A stretch of 64,000 nucleotides of DNA. Source: CAVRGQ01 sp963720785. GTDB lineage: Bacteria > Actinomycetota > Acidimicrobiia > IMCC26256 > DASPTH01. The stretch spans positions 124,001-188,000 of the forward strand of contig CAVRGQ010000009.1 of the NCBI GenBank assembly GCA_963720785.1. The letters are read 5' to 3'. This document shows, piece by piece, positions 42,889 to 52,435 of this stretch. A model generated the notes under the pieces. It saw only the letters and a program-made list of their open reading frames with translations, made no database searches and was not told where the DNA came from. A program made the translations under genes and the position numbers. Positions within the stretch are counted from its first letter, which is position 1, and every line of letters starts with the position of its first letter.

Positions 42889-43593
42889 GTGGTGCGTTGG
42901 CCGGAACGAGATGTCGGCCCGCTTGCCGGCGGTGCCCGAGCACTCCGTCACCGACGGGTCTGGACCCTGGTGACCGCCGTCGAGGTGGTGCTCGCCACCG
43001 CCGCCGTGGTCTCCGATCTGATCGTCCCCACGCTCGTCCTGGCGGCGATGGCCGGGGGCTCCCTCGCCGTGCGGCACGTCGGCCCGGCGTCCCTGGGGTT
43101 CCGCCGGCCGCGCGATCGTCATCTCGTCGTGAAGATGCTGGCCTTCGCTTCGCTGTGGTCGGTCGTGCAGCTCGCGATCACCATGCCGATCGCGAACCAC
43201 GTGTCGGGACACGAGCAGGACCTGCACCAGTTCGCGGACCTGGAGGGCAACGTCGGACTGCTGGTCGGGCTGCTCGCGCTCAGCTGGACCCTCGCCGCAG
43301 TCGGCGAGGAGTTCGCCTATCGGGGCTACCTCCTGACGCGCATGCGTCAGCTGTTCGGCCCCGGACGAGTCGCCGCCTTCACCGCGGTGGTGCTGTCATC
43401 GCTCCTGTTCGGCATCGCGCACACGGAACAGGGCGTGGTAGGCGTGGCGATCGTCACGCTCGACGCCATCGCCTTCTGCTTCGTGCGCTACCACTACCGG
43501 ACGGTCTGGGCCGCGGTGCTCGCCCACGGCTTCAACAACACGATCGGCTTCGTCACCTTCTTCCTGATCGGCCCCGTGTACGGGCTCTGGTGA
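42889..43593 (+). CDS. CPBP-family intramembrane glutamic protease
   Basis: A 234-residue membrane protein with about six helices (VTAVEVVLATAAVV, LLVGLLALSWTLAAVG, FTAVVLSSLLFGIAH, AAVLAHGFNNTIGFVTFFL). The active-site motifs are EEFAYRGYL (EExxxR), FGIAH (FxxxH) and HGFNN. The Rce1-like fold cleaves peptide bonds inside the membrane; bacterial members work in bacteriocin immunity, signalling or protein maturation. GTG start chosen at the end of the preceding intergenic region; the frame stays open upstream over the SDR gene, but that part is not protein-like. Confidence 0.85.
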   Translation: MVRWPERDVGPLAGGARALRHRRVWTLVTAVEVVLATAAVVSDLIVPTLVLAAMAGGSLAVRHVGPASLGFRRPRDRHLVVKMLAFASLWSVVQLAITMPIANHVSGHEQDLHQFADLEGNVGLLVGLLALSWTLAAVGEEFAYRGYLLTRMRQLFGPGRVAAFTAVVLSSLLFGIAHTEQGVVGVAIVTLDAIAFCFVRYHYRTVWAAVLAHGFNNTIGFVTFFLIGPVYGLW

Positions 43594-43629
43594 GGTCGAC
43601 CGGCCACGCGGCCGGCCGCGCAACCGATC

Positions 43630-43635
43630 TAGGGT
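43630..43635 (+). promoter_or_regulatory. -10 element, leaderless start of the thioesterase operon
   Basis: TAGGGT ends 7 nt before GTG at 43643. This fixes the start at 43643 and not at the earlier GTG (43634), which lies inside the hexamer. Confidence 0.55.
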
Positions 43636-43642
43636 GCCCGGC

Positions 43643-44067
43643 GTGAAGGAGCCACAGCACACGTACCAGCCCGAGGACATGGCGGTCGTCCTCATGGAGG
43701 ACGGACACGCCGAGGCCCACTGGACCCCGTCCGCGAAGTGGGGCAACCCGGTGGGCAACGTCCACGGCGGGTACGTCGGCGTGCTCGTCGACGACGTCGC
43801 CGGGATGGCGATCTTCTCGCTCGCCGGCGGCTCCGCCCCCACCGTGACATTGCAGGTCGACTACCTGCACCAGATGCCCGTGGGCCTCACCTACCGAGCG
43901 GTCGGTGAGATCGTGCGTGTCGGGAAGGCCACCGCCATCGTCGACGTGCACGTGTACGACCCCGACGAGCAACTCGTCGCGCGGGCAAGTGCTACTTCCA
44001 GATGCCCAGCGCCTGGCGCGACCAGAAAGAACGCGAGAAGAACGAAAAGAAGGAGCGCACGCAATGA
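43643..44067 (+). CDS. Hotdog-fold (PaaI-like) thioesterase, one frame break
   Basis: About 141 residues. GNPVGNVHGGYVGVLVDDVAGMAIF holds the HGG motif of PaaI-type acyl-CoA thioesterases, followed by TVTLQVDYLHQMPVGLTYRAVGEIVRVGKATAIVDVHVYD (two hotdog strands). The ending GKCYFQMPSAWRDQKEREKNEKKERTQ (KCYFQ strand plus charged tail) is in another frame from about 43983. In that frame the stop overlaps the next start as ATGA, which supports the repair. Probable role: releasing free acid from a CoA ester. Confidence 0.82.
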
Positions 44068-44555
44068 CCGACCCGAACCAGGAGCTGCTCGACCACGTCG
44101 GGGTGACCCGGCTGCAGCAGGCCTACGCCGATCTCGCCACTCGCCGTGCGTGGGGCGAGCTCGACCAACTGTTCCTCCCCGACGCGCGCATCGTGATCGC
44201 GGTGGGCGGTGGCGACACGATCGAGTGCGACGGTCCGGAGCCGTTTGCCGCATTCGTGGGCCCGTCGGTCGACCAGTTCGACTTCTTCGAGTTCGTGATC
44301 CTCAACACGCGGATCGAGACGGCCTTCGCCGGCGACCCGGACGCCGCGGCCGCCCGCATGTGGATGGCCGAGCTGCGCCAGTGGGCCGACTCGGGCCGCT
44401 GGAGCGTCGCGTACGGGCTCTACCAGGACGTCTACCGCCGCGTGGACGGCCGGTGGTGGTTCGCGCAGCGCGACTACCAGTCGCTGGCCCGCACCTCGCT
44501 CGACGGGCCCCGCGCGCTCGAGCACTTTCCCTTCCCCCAGCAGTACAAGTTCTGA
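44064..44555 (+). CDS. SnoaL/NTF2-like protein
   Basis: A 163-residue SnoaL-type protein: VTRLQQAYADLATRRAWGEL, FLPDARIVIAVGGGD, then FFEFVILNTRIETAF, WSVAYGLYQDVYRRVDGRWW and a C-terminal RDYQSLART with FPFPQQYKF. The LNTRIE segment parallels dehydratase-type members. It overlaps the thioesterase stop by 4 bp and is followed 11 bp later by an SDR gene, so the three form an operon. Confidence 0.8.
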   Translation: MTDPNQELLDHVGVTRLQQAYADLATRRAWGELDQLFLPDARIVIAVGGGDTIECDGPEPFAAFVGPSVDQFDFFEFVILNTRIETAFAGDPDAAAARMWMAELRQWADSGRWSVAYGLYQDVYRRVDGRWWFAQRDYQSLARTSLDGPRALEHFPFPQQYKF

Positions 44556-44566
44556 GGAGCATCGTC

Positions 44567-45463
44567 GTGCAGGATTTCACCGGGAAGGTCGCGGTCGTCA
44601 CCGGCACCGCCAACCCCCGCGGCATCGGCCTCGCCGTGTGCCGTCGCCTCGCCCAGGAGGGCGCGAGCGTGGTGCTCACCGACCTCGACGGCGACGGCGC
44701 CGAGGTGCGCGCCGCGGAGCTGCGCGCCGAGGGGTACGACGCTGCCGCGTTCCAGGCCGACTTCGGTGACTACGCGTCGGTCACCGCGCTCGCCGACGCG
44801 GTGTACGCGCGCTACGGCAAGGTGCACGTCATCCACGTGAACCACATGGCGCCAACCGGCCTGCCCGGGCACGGGCTGCTCAACCCCGACCCCGACGCGT
44901 GGGACGTCACCGTGCGGGTCAACCTCCTCGGCGCGGTGTACGGCATCAAGGCGTTCGTGCCCCGCATGATCGCGGGCGGCGAGCACGGCCACGTGCTGGT
45001 CACGTCGTCGGGTGCGGGCAACACCGGCACCATGTACGGCAACGCCCCCTACTCCGTCACCAAGTGCGCCCAGGTGAGCCTGATGGAGTGCCTGCACGGC
45101 CAGTTGCGCGACGCCAACGCCGACATCGTCGCCACGGTGGTGTTCCCGGGTGTCACCGCCACCATGGCCACCGACGAACTGGCCCAGGGCACCGAGGCGC
45201 TGATCCGCGCCACCGCGTTCCCGGGGGTGGTGCTGATGACACCCCAGAACGTGGCGCAGTACACCTACGAGGCGATCTGCAACGACACGTTCTGGGCCCA
45301 TCCCACGATCGAGGACGACGAACGCCTCACCGGCGGCACGCAGGCGGCCACCATCGACTGGGAGCACGACCTCTGGCGCACCCGTCTCGAAGTCATGATC
45401 GCGCGCTCCGACCCCGAGCCGTACCTGTGGGGCCCGCCGAGCGCCGTCCTCGGGCCGTCCTAG
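44567..45463 (+). CDS. SDR-family oxidoreductase
   Basis: A 298-residue SDR with TGTANPRGIG near residue 12 (an expanded glycine loop with an NPR insertion), LTDLDGDG after beta2, HVNHMA in place of NNAG, TSSGAGN and YSVTK (catalytic Tyr and Lys). TVVFPGVTATM follows. A longer C-terminal tail than usual (residues 250-298, RLTGGTQAATIDWEH) may shape the substrate site. GAGGAGCATC is the ribosome binding site of the GTG start. Its TAG stop doubles as part of the -10 of the next gene. Confidence 0.85.
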   Translation: MQDFTGKVAVVTGTANPRGIGLAVCRRLAQEGASVVLTDLDGDGAEVRAAELRAEGYDAAAFQADFGDYASVTALADAVYARYGKVHVIHVNHMAPTGLPGHGLLNPDPDAWDVTVRVNLLGAVYGIKAFVPRMIAGGEHGHVLVTSSGAGNTGTMYGNAPYSVTKCAQVSLMECLHGQLRDANADIVATVVFPGVTATMATDELAQGTEALIRATAFPGVVLMTPQNVAQYTYEAICNDTFWAHPTIEDDERLTGGTQAATIDWEHDLWRTRLEVMIARSDPEPYLWGPPSAVLGPS

Positions 45464-45466
45464 GCT
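45461..45466 (+). promoter_or_regulatory. -10 element overlapping a stop codon
   Basis: TAGGCT consists of the SDR stop codon TAG plus GCT and ends 7 nt before the ATG at 45474, giving the downstream amidohydrolase gene its own leaderless start. Confidence 0.5.
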
Positions 45467-45473
45467 CGTCGAT

Positions 45474-47182
45474 ATGACTCAGGCTGGCGATCTCCTCATC
45501 CAGGGCGGCACCGTGGTCGACGGCACGGGCGCGCCCGCGGTCGTCGCCGACGTACGGGTGCGCGGCGGCAAGATCGTGGAGGTGGGGCCCGGCCTCGCCC
45601 CCGACGGCGAGGAAGTGCTCGACGCGTCCGGCGCGCTGGTCACGCCGGGCTTCATCGACCAGCACACCCACCTCGACCCGTACGCCTTCTTCGACCCCGC
45701 GTGCGACCCGCAGCCGCAACACGGCGTGACCACCGCGATGGTGGGCAACTGCTCGCTGTCGCTGTTCCCCGTGAACGACGAACGACGCGACGACATCGCC
45801 GACATGTTCGCCTTCGTCGAGGACGTGCCCACCGACATCCTCACCAACTCGGTGCCGTGGACCTGGACCGACTACGCGGGCTACCGCGACGCGCTGGTCG
45901 ACACCGGCCTCGGCCTCAACTTTGCCGCGTTGATGGGCCACTCGCCGCTCCGCGTCGTGGTGATGGGCGACGCCGCGTGGGAGCGCCCGGCCAACGCCGA
46001 GGAGCGCGGGCGATGGCTGCGATCCTCGCCGAGGCGTTGCAGCAGGGTGCGTTCGGTTTGTCGACGTCGTTCTTCGACGAGGACCGTCAGGGCCGCCCGG
46101 TGCCGTCGCGCAACGCGGATCGGGCCGAGTTCGCCGCACTGCTCGACGTGATCGCCGAGCACGGCCGCGGCTTCGTGGAGTTCGTGCCCAACCTCACCGG
46201 CGAGGCACCCGAGGTGGAGATGCGCATGCTCGCCGAGCTCTGTGGCGAGCGGAACATCCCGCTCACCTGGACCGGTTTCGCGGTGACCGACGGGCCCCGC
46301 CCCCACCGCCACCGACCGTTGGCTGGAACTCGCCCGCACCCTCCGCAGCGAGGGCGCGCCGATGATCCCGCAGCTGTCACCGCGCACCGTCGACTTCCGC
46401 ATCAACTGGGACAGCTCGATGATGTTCATGCCGTTCGTGCAGGGCTGGGCCAAGCTCATCCAGGCCCAGGGCGCGGATGCGAAGCTTGCGCTGGTGAACG
46501 ACGCCGAGTGGCGCACCGCGGCGCGCGAGGAGTGGGACCGCATCGACAAGGCGATGTTCCCCAACACACGCATCGACGTGGTGAAGATCGTCGAGGTGCA
46601 CAACGCCGCCGACGAGGAGTGGCTGGGCAAGAGCCTCGCCGACGTCGTCGCCGCGCGTGGCGGGCACCCGTCCGATGTGCTCGCCGATCTCGTCGCGCGA
46701 CAACGGCGGGTATCCCGGCGTGGTCGTGCAGGGCATCGCCAACAGCGACGCCGACAAGGTGGCTGCGGTGCTCGGGGATCCCGACGTCGTGATCAGCTCG
46801 TCCGACGCGGGCGCGCACGTGCAGATGCTCTGCGCGTCCGGCGACAGCACGCTGCTGCTCACCCGCCACGTGCGCGAGCGCGGCGACTTCACCCTGGAGC
46901 GCGCGATCCACGAGCTCACCGGCCGCCAGGCGGAGCTGTTCGGGTTCCGCGACCGCGGCACGATCACTCCCGGGCTCGCCGGCGACTTCGCGGTGTTCGC
47001 GCTCGACGATCTCCACTGGGACGTCGAGGAGTTCGTCGCCGACCTGCCCGGCGGCGCGCTGCGCTTCCGTCGCCCCGAGGGCGGCTACCGGGCGACCATC
47101 GTCGAACGGCCAGGTCGTGCAGCGCGACGGCAAGCTCACCGGGGTGCTGCCCGGCCAGGTGCTCGACGTCAACGCCGGCTGA
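45474..47182 (+). CDS. N-acyl-D-amino-acid deacylase family amidohydrolase (four frame breaks)
   Basis: About 569 residues after repair. Metal-site features QHTHLDP, the Cys segment VGNCSLSLFP and SSDAGAHVQ with the catalytic Asp are present. The frame changes at about 46010, 46310, 46700 and 47108, but every piece is conserved: AILAEALQQGAFGLS, NLTGEAPEVEMRML, NTRIDVVKIVEVHNAADEEW, RQAELFGFRDRGTITPGLAGD, and ending GKLTGVLPGQVLDVNAG. Such dense indels without internal stops or missense decay point to sequence errors. If the breaks are real, it is a pseudogene. Confidence 0.8.
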
Positions 47183-47191
47183 CCCTCGCGC

Positions 47192-48243
47192 TCAGCCCTT
47201 CGCGTACTCCGCCACGATCGGCGCGAGCTCGGTGGGGTTGGCGCCGTGCATGATCACGCCGTCGCAGCCGAGGGCGAACTGGTTGCGGATCGCGGCGACG
47301 CACTGCGCGGGTGAGCCGGCGGCCATCGGCGCCAGCCACTCGTCGGGGATGAGCGTCTGGAAGTGCTCGAGCTGCTCGGTGGTGGCGACCCCGTCGATGG
47401 CGCCCTGGAAGTTGGCGAACATCTCGTCGGCCTTCAGGCGGTCCATCGCCGCCTGGTCCCACCCGTTCACGTCGACGAGCAACTGGCCGTACCCCTGCAT
47501 GTAGGTGACGAGGCGGCCGACCGTCTTCTTGATGCGGAGGTCGTAGGGGATGTGGTCGCCGACCGTGGCGAAGCACGACCACACCTTCACCGAGTCGGGG
47601 TCGCGCCCGGCCTGCTCGGCCGACTCCTTGACGATGCGCACGGCCTTGGCGGTGTACTCGTCGCTGAAGAACGTGTGCAGCACGACCTGGTCGAACACGC
47701 GGCCGCCGAGGGCGAGCGACTTCGGACCGATGGCCACGAAGCCGAGGTCGATCTGTGCGGGCTCGATGTCGCGATGGCGAGGTAGGGCCACTTCCCCGCG
47801 GGGCCGTCGTGGCCGAGGATCATCTCGCCCGCGAACATCCGGCGCATGATGCCGGCAAAGTCCTCGAGTTGCGCGTTGGTGATGTGCGGGAGGCCCATGG
47901 CGTCGAACATCCGGTCGAAGCCGCGCCCGAGCCCGAGGGTGAAGCGACCACCCGTGAGGCTGTGCATCGTGTTCGCGTAGGCCGCGGTGATCTGCGGGTG
48001 GCGGGTGTTGTGGTTGGTGGCCGCGGTCGCGATGCGGATGCGCTCGGTCACCGCGCCCGCCGCGCCGGACACGGTGGCCGCCTCCTTGTAGGCGAGACGC
48101 TCGGAGATGAACCCGAAGCCGAGGCCCATCTCGTCGGCGGTGCGCATCTCGTCGACCACCGCACGGGTGGAGGGCGGCGCGCCGGCCAAGGTGTAGAAGC
48201 CCAACTCTGGGAAGGCGGGCTCGGGGAAGGCGGGTTCGCTCAC
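47192..48243 (-). CDS. LLM-class F420-dependent oxidoreductase (one frame break)
   Basis: About 350 residues. ELGFYTLAGAPPSTRAVVDEM and DEMGLGFGFISERLAYKEA (beta1 and the first helix of the luciferase fold), ATAATNHNTRHPQI, GGRFTLGLGRGFDRMF, then, after a frame change at about 47770, VAIGPKSLALGGRVFDQVVLHTFFSDEY and AIRNQFALGCDGVIMHG. It probably uses F420 or FMN. The N-terminus has a small PAFPE duplication. GTG start at 48243 with AGGAGCACACC; divergent from the kinase-fold gene. Confidence 0.85.
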
Positions 48244-48325
48244 GGTGTGCTCCTGGTCGTGAAGGTCGCCCGAGGCTACGTCGTCGCCGCACGCGGTACG
48301 GTCCTCCGGTCGAAGGGGGAACGTG

Positions 48326-49714
48326 ATGAGTGACCTGACTGCGGAAGCCGTGGACGAGGCGGCCCGGTACGAGCAGCAAGCAGCCGGGGTGCGGGCCTGG
48401 ATCGAGGCCGAGCTGGGCGCCGTGATCACCATGGAGCGCCAGGCCCGGTGGCGCCCGGCGTGGTTCGCCACCGTGCAACGCCCCGACGGCACCGAGCTCC
48501 CGCTGTACGTGCGCGGCGCCCGCGAGGGGGTGGCCAACCTCTCCGCCCTGCTCGAGGAGGCCGGCATGTTGCAGGTGCTCGAGGCACACGGAATCCCCGT
48601 CCCCCACGTGTACGGCATGGTCGACGAGCCCGAGGCGATCGTGATGGACGCGCTCCCGGGGCGGGCGAACCTCGGCACCGCCGAGACCGAGGCCGAGCAA
48701 CGTGCGGTGCTCGACCACTACATCGAGATCCTCACGCGGGTGCACGCGATCGACCCGGCGGCATTCGTGGCCGCCGGTCTCCGGCTCCCCGAGGGCCCGG
48801 CCGACGTCGCCCTCAACATGTTCGACCGCTTCGAGAAGGTCTACCGCAACGAGAAGCAGGCGCCGGCGCCCCTCCTCGAGTTCGGCATCCAGTGGGTGCG
48901 ACGCAACGTGCTCACCCACCGCAGCCAGGCGCGGTTCGTCACGTGCGACTCCGCGCAGTTCATGTTCGACGACGGCCGCGTCACCGGGCTGATCGACCTC
49001 GAGAACGGCTACCTCGGCGACCCGCTCCAGGATCTCGCGTCGTTCCGCATGCGCGACATGACCGAGCCGCTCGGCGACGTGATCGCAGGGATGCTCCGCT
49101 ACGAGGAGCTCACCGGGGAAGCGCTCGACGTCGGGGCGATCGACTATCACCTCGCGCAGTGGTCGCTGTGCACGCCGATGACGCTCAACGCCATGGTGCA
49201 GGGTGCGCCGCCCCTCCCCGAGCTCATGCAGTACTTCGAGTGGTTCCACCAGTACACGTTCACCGCACTGGAGGCGATCGCCAACATCACCGGCACCGAA
49301 GTCCCCACGGTGACGTTGTCGGAACCCGCGCCGTCACGCGATGCAGTGGTGCACGCGGCGTTGGCCGGCACGATCCGCTCCCTCACCGCCGACGACGCGG
49401 TCGAGCAGTTCCGCCGCGACTCCACCGCGGCGATGGCCGACTACCTGGAGCGCGTCGACCACTACGGCGCGGCCGTCGCCGCCGCCGACCTCGACGACGT
49501 CGAAGCGCTCCTCGGCACCCGTCCGGCCGACTGGGCGGCGAGCGATGCGGCGCTGGAGGAGTTCGTGCTCGGCGCCGGCCCGGAGCACGACGCGGCGCTG
49601 CTGCAGCTCTTCCTGCGGTCGACGTTGCGCCGCCTGCTGTTGATGGAGCCGGTGCTCACGCGGGGCGCGGTGTCGCGTCTCGAGCCATTGGCCCAGTTGT
49701 TGGGGAGGGCCTAG
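48326..49714 (+). CDS. Phosphotransferase-family (APH-like) protein, atypical
   Basis: A 462-residue protein of the APH/choline kinase fold. The N-lobe has RPAWFATVQRPDG and LYVRGAREG; the hinge region has DEPEAIVMDALPGRANL. The catalytic loop, normally HGDxxxxN, reads FVTCDSAQFMFDDG: the Asp is kept, the His is Cys-flanked and the Asn is Gln or Phe. The metal-binding IDLENGYLGDP is clear. A helical C-terminal extension of about 130 residues follows. Mycobacterial homologs near lipid genes are often annotated as acyl-CoA dehydrogenase partners. AAGGGGGAACGTG precedes the ATG. Confidence 0.78.
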   Translation: MSDLTAEAVDEAARYEQQAAGVRAWIEAELGAVITMERQARWRPAWFATVQRPDGTELPLYVRGAREGVANLSALLEEAGMLQVLEAHGIPVPHVYGMVDEPEAIVMDALPGRANLGTAETEAEQRAVLDHYIEILTRVHAIDPAAFVAAGLRLPEGPADVALNMFDRFEKVYRNEKQAPAPLLEFGIQWVRRNVLTHRSQARFVTCDSAQFMFDDGRVTGLIDLENGYLGDPLQDLASFRMRDMTEPLGDVIAGMLRYEELTGEALDVGAIDYHLAQWSLCTPMTLNAMVQGAPPLPELMQYFEWFHQYTFTALEAIANITGTEVPTVTLSEPAPSRDAVVHAALAGTIRSLTADDAVEQFRRDSTAAMADYLERVDHYGAAVAAADLDDVEALLGTRPADWAASDAALEEFVLGAGPEHDAALLQLFLRSTLRRLLLMEPVLTRGAVSRLEPLAQLLGRA

Positions 49715-49718
49715 CCGA

Positions 49719-50897
49719 TCAGGCCACGAGCGCGATCGGCAGGCTCGACAGGCCGCGCACGTTGCTCGAGTACGCCCGTTGCATCGGCTGCATCAGTTCA
49801 TACTCCGGGTAGCGCGCCAGCAACTCCTCGAACGCGATGCGCGTCTCGAGCCGGGCCAGCGCCGCGCCCACACACAGGTGGATGCCGAATCCGAACCCCA
49901 CATGGCGCTCGATCTCGCGATGGACGTCGAAGAGCTCGGGCTCGGCGAACTCGCGCTCGTCGTGGTTCGCGGCGCCGGTGATCAGGACCACGCGTGACTC
50001 CGCGGGGATGGTGACCCCGTGCAGGGTCACGTCACGTTCGACCCAGCGGCCCTGGTAGTGCGACGGCGGGTCCCACCGGAGCATCTCCTCCACGGCGTTC
50101 GGGATGAGTGAAGGGTCGGCCACCAGCTCACGCCGCTGGTCGGGGTACCAGGCCAGCGCGACGACGCCGTTGGCCACCAGCTTGGCGGTGGTCTCGTGCC
50201 CCGCGATCACGAGCTCGAGCACGCGGCTGACCACCTGCTGCTGGCTGAGGCGCAGCTCGCGGCCCTGGTCGTCGATGATGCTCGAGTGCAGCAGCAGCGA
50301 AGCGATGTCATCGCCGGGGTTGCGCACCTTGTCGTCGATCACCCCCGCGAGGACGCCCACGATCGCACCCATGGCCTGAGCGGTCTCGTCGCTCACGTTG
50401 CCGCGCTCGTCGCCGTCGCTGCGGTCGAGCATGCGATCGGAGAGCCGGCGGAGCTCGGCCCGCACCTCTCTCGGCACGCCCAGCATCTCCGCGATCACCA
50501 TCATCGGCAGGTGTGCGGAGAACTCGCCCACCACGTCGAGCTTGCCGCGCTCACGGGCGTCGTCGAGGACGCCCGCCGCGATCGCGCGGACGTTGGCCTC
50601 GAGATCGGCGATGGCCCGGGGCGTGAACAGCCGCGACACCATCTTGCGCTGCCACTGATGATCGGGATCGTCGGTGGCGATGAGCACATCGGTGCCTTCC
50701 GGCATCTTCTCGATCGTCGGGCCGTGCTTCGAGATGAAGGTGGCGGCGTCCGTGTGCGCGGCGAGCACATCGTCCCACCGTGACAGCGCGTAGAAGCCGA
50801 GATCGGCGTTGTGGTAGACGGGCGCCTCGTCGCGCATCCACCGGTACGTCGGGTACGGGTTGGTCTGGACATCTCGGGCGAACGGGTTGTACTCCAC
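49719..50897 (-). CDS. Cytochrome P450
   Basis: A 392-residue P450. I-helix AGHETT, K-helix EEMLRWDPP (ExxR), heme loop FGFGIHLCVG starting at 335 with Cys342, and the N-terminal NPYPTYRWMRDEAPVYHNADLGFYALSRWDDV layout (broken here at YHNADLG). It closely resembles the other P450 in this window (about 14.3 kb). The GTG is 11 bp after the stop of a VOC gene, so both are on one transcript. No redox partner nearby. Confidence 0.93.
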   Translation of the reverse strand: MEYNPFARDVQTNPYPTYRWMRDEAPVYHNADLGFYALSRWDDVLAAHTDAATFISKHGPTIEKMPEGTDVLIATDDPDHQWQRKMVSRLFTPRAIADLEANVRAIAAGVLDDARERGKLDVVGEFSAHLPMMVIAEMLGVPREVRAELRRLSDRMLDRSDGDERGNVSDETAQAMGAIVGVLAGVIDDKVRNPGDDIASLLLHSSIIDDQGRELRLSQQQVVSRVLELVIAGHETTAKLVANGVVALAWYPDQRRELVADPSLIPNAVEEMLRWDPPSHYQGRWVERDVTLHGVTIPAESRVVLITGAANHDEREFAEPELFDVHREIERHVGFGFGIHLCVGAALARLETRIAFEELLARYPEYELMQPMQRAYSSNVRGLSSLPIALVA

Positions 50898-50908
50898 GGT
50901 GCTTCCCC

Positions 50909-51388
50909 TCAGGCGTATTCACCGCCCCAGGCGGGACCGCCCGGGACGTACTCGCACATTTCGATGCCCTGACCGTCGGGGTCGATGGCGAAGAACATCT
51001 TCACGCCGTGCACCTCGACCGGCGCGCCCGAGACCGGCACGCCACGCGCGACCAGCGCGGCGTGGGCGGCGGCCGCGTCGTCGACCTCCATCGAGAGCAC
51101 GCGCAGGCCGAGCCCGGTGCCGGGCGGGCCCTGCGGCAAGAAGTTGAAGTCCATCAGCTCGACACGCAGGCTGCCGATGCGACCGCCACAAGCCTGCCCG
51201 GCCGCGCCGGGCACGCCGGTGAGCTGCTCGAAGTTCTCCCCGCCCATCTGCTCGTCGAACACCTGGGTCCAGCCGAACACGTCGCGGTAGAACTCGATCG
51301 AGCGTTCCATGTCGCTCACCGCGATCGAAACGTGCGACACGTCCTTCAGCGCGATCCCCGCCGGTGTGGTCGTCCCGTGCGCACCCAT
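50909..51388 (-). CDS. VOC-family (glyoxalase-like) protein
   Basis: A 159-residue protein with two VOC modules: VSHVSIAVSDMERSIEFYRDVFGW (His as first metal ligand), SLRVELMDF, then GLRVLSMEVDDAAAAHAALVARGV and KMFFAIDPDGQGIEMCEYV (Glu as last ligand). GAGGAGGTTGCG is the ribosome binding site of the ATG at 51388. Upstream member of a two-gene operon with a P450, possibly acting on the same compound. Divergent from an esterase with 25 bp between starts. Confidence 0.85.
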   Translation of the reverse strand: MGAHGTTTPAGIALKDVSHVSIAVSDMERSIEFYRDVFGWTQVFDEQMGGENFEQLTGVPGAAGQACGGRIGSLRVELMDFNFLPQGPPGTGLGLRVLSMEVDDAAAAHAALVARGVPVSGAPVEVHGVKMFFAIDPDGQGIEMCEYVPGGPAWGGEYA

Positions 51389-51400
51389 CGCAACCTCCTC

Positions 51401-51406
51401 TACGAT
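51401..51406 (+). promoter_or_regulatory. -10 element, leaderless start of the esterase gene
   Basis: TACGAT ends 7 nt before the ATG at 51414. The minus-strand VOC gene, starting at 51388, instead has a good ribosome binding site in this same gap. Confidence 0.55.
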
Positions 51407-51413
51407 CCCGCCC

Positions 51414-52418
51414 ATGACCGACTCGCAGCCTTCCACACTTCCGTATGCCTCCTCCCCTGCGGTCGCCGCCTCCGGCGGCTACGCATTCGACCCCGAGCTC
51501 GCCGAGATGGCGACGCTGGTGGCCGGGCGGGGTGCCCCCACCGACGCGGTCGCGGCGCGGGAGGAGTCGGCCGCAATGTTCGCGGGGCTCCCCCAGCCCG
51601 ACGTGACCGGCCTCGACATCGACAACCGCGCGATCCCCGGGCCGGCGGGTGATCCGCCCGTCACCGTGCGGGTGTACGTGCCGCACGAGCGCGCCGCCAC
51701 CCCCACCCCCGCCATCCTCTACATCCACGGAGGCGGGTTCTTCGTGGGGTCGATCGACATGGAGCACAGCAGCTCGGCCACCCTCGCCCGCGAGCTCGGC
51801 GTGGTGGTCGTGTCCGTGGAGTACCGCCTTGCGCCGGAGCACCCCTACCCCGCGCCGCTGGAGGACTGCTACGCCGCACTGCAGTGGCTGCGCGGTGCGG
51901 CCGACGAGCTCGGCATCGACCCCGCTCGCATCGCGATCAACGGCGGCAGCGCGGGCGGCGGGCTCTCCGCCGGGCTCGCACTGCTCGCCCGCGACCGCGG
52001 CGGGCCGGCGATCTGCTTCCAGTACCTCGGCATCCCCGAGCTCGACGACCGCCTCGACACGCCGTCGATGCGCGCGTTCGTCGACACGCCGATGTGGTCG
52101 CGTCCCACGGCCGAGAAGAGCTGGGAGTGGTACCTCGGTGAGCTCTGGGGTTCCGACGACGTGCCCGCGTACGCATCGCCCGCGCGTGCCGAGGATCTCA
52201 GCGGTCTGCCGCCCGCGTACGTGTCGGTCATGGAGTTCGACCCGTTGCGCGACGAGGGCCTCGACTACGCGGTGCGCATGATCCGCGCCGGCGTTCCGGT
52301 CGAACTGCACCACTTTCCCGGCACGTTCCACGGTTCGGCGATGGTCGTGACGGCGGCGGTCAACCAGCGGGCCAACCTGGAGACGATGGCGGTGTGGCGC
52401 AAGGCCCTCGGGGTCTGA
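51414..52418 (+). CDS. Alpha/beta-hydrolase, hormone-sensitive-lipase (HSL) type
   Basis: A 334-residue esterase. The HGGG oxyanion motif is in LYIHGGGFFVG, the nucleophile elbow is GGSAGGG, the acid is in EFDPLRDEG and the catalytic His in FPGTFHGSAM, which together make a complete HSL-family catalytic set. VSVEYRLAPEHPYPAPLED is a further family signature. No signal peptide, so it is cytoplasmic and probably acts on short- to medium-chain esters or lactones of the pathway. Confidence 0.92.
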   Translation: MTDSQPSTLPYASSPAVAASGGYAFDPELAEMATLVAGRGAPTDAVAAREESAAMFAGLPQPDVTGLDIDNRAIPGPAGDPPVTVRVYVPHERAATPTPAILYIHGGGFFVGSIDMEHSSSATLARELGVVVVSVEYRLAPEHPYPAPLEDCYAALQWLRGAADELGIDPARIAINGGSAGGGLSAGLALLARDRGGPAICFQYLGIPELDDRLDTPSMRAFVDTPMWSRPTAEKSWEWYLGELWGSDDVPAYASPARAEDLSGLPPAYVSVMEFDPLRDEGLDYAVRMIRAGVPVELHHFPGTFHGSAMVVTAAVNQRANLETMAVWRKALGV

Positions 52419-52435
52419 CGCCGCCGGCGCGTCGC

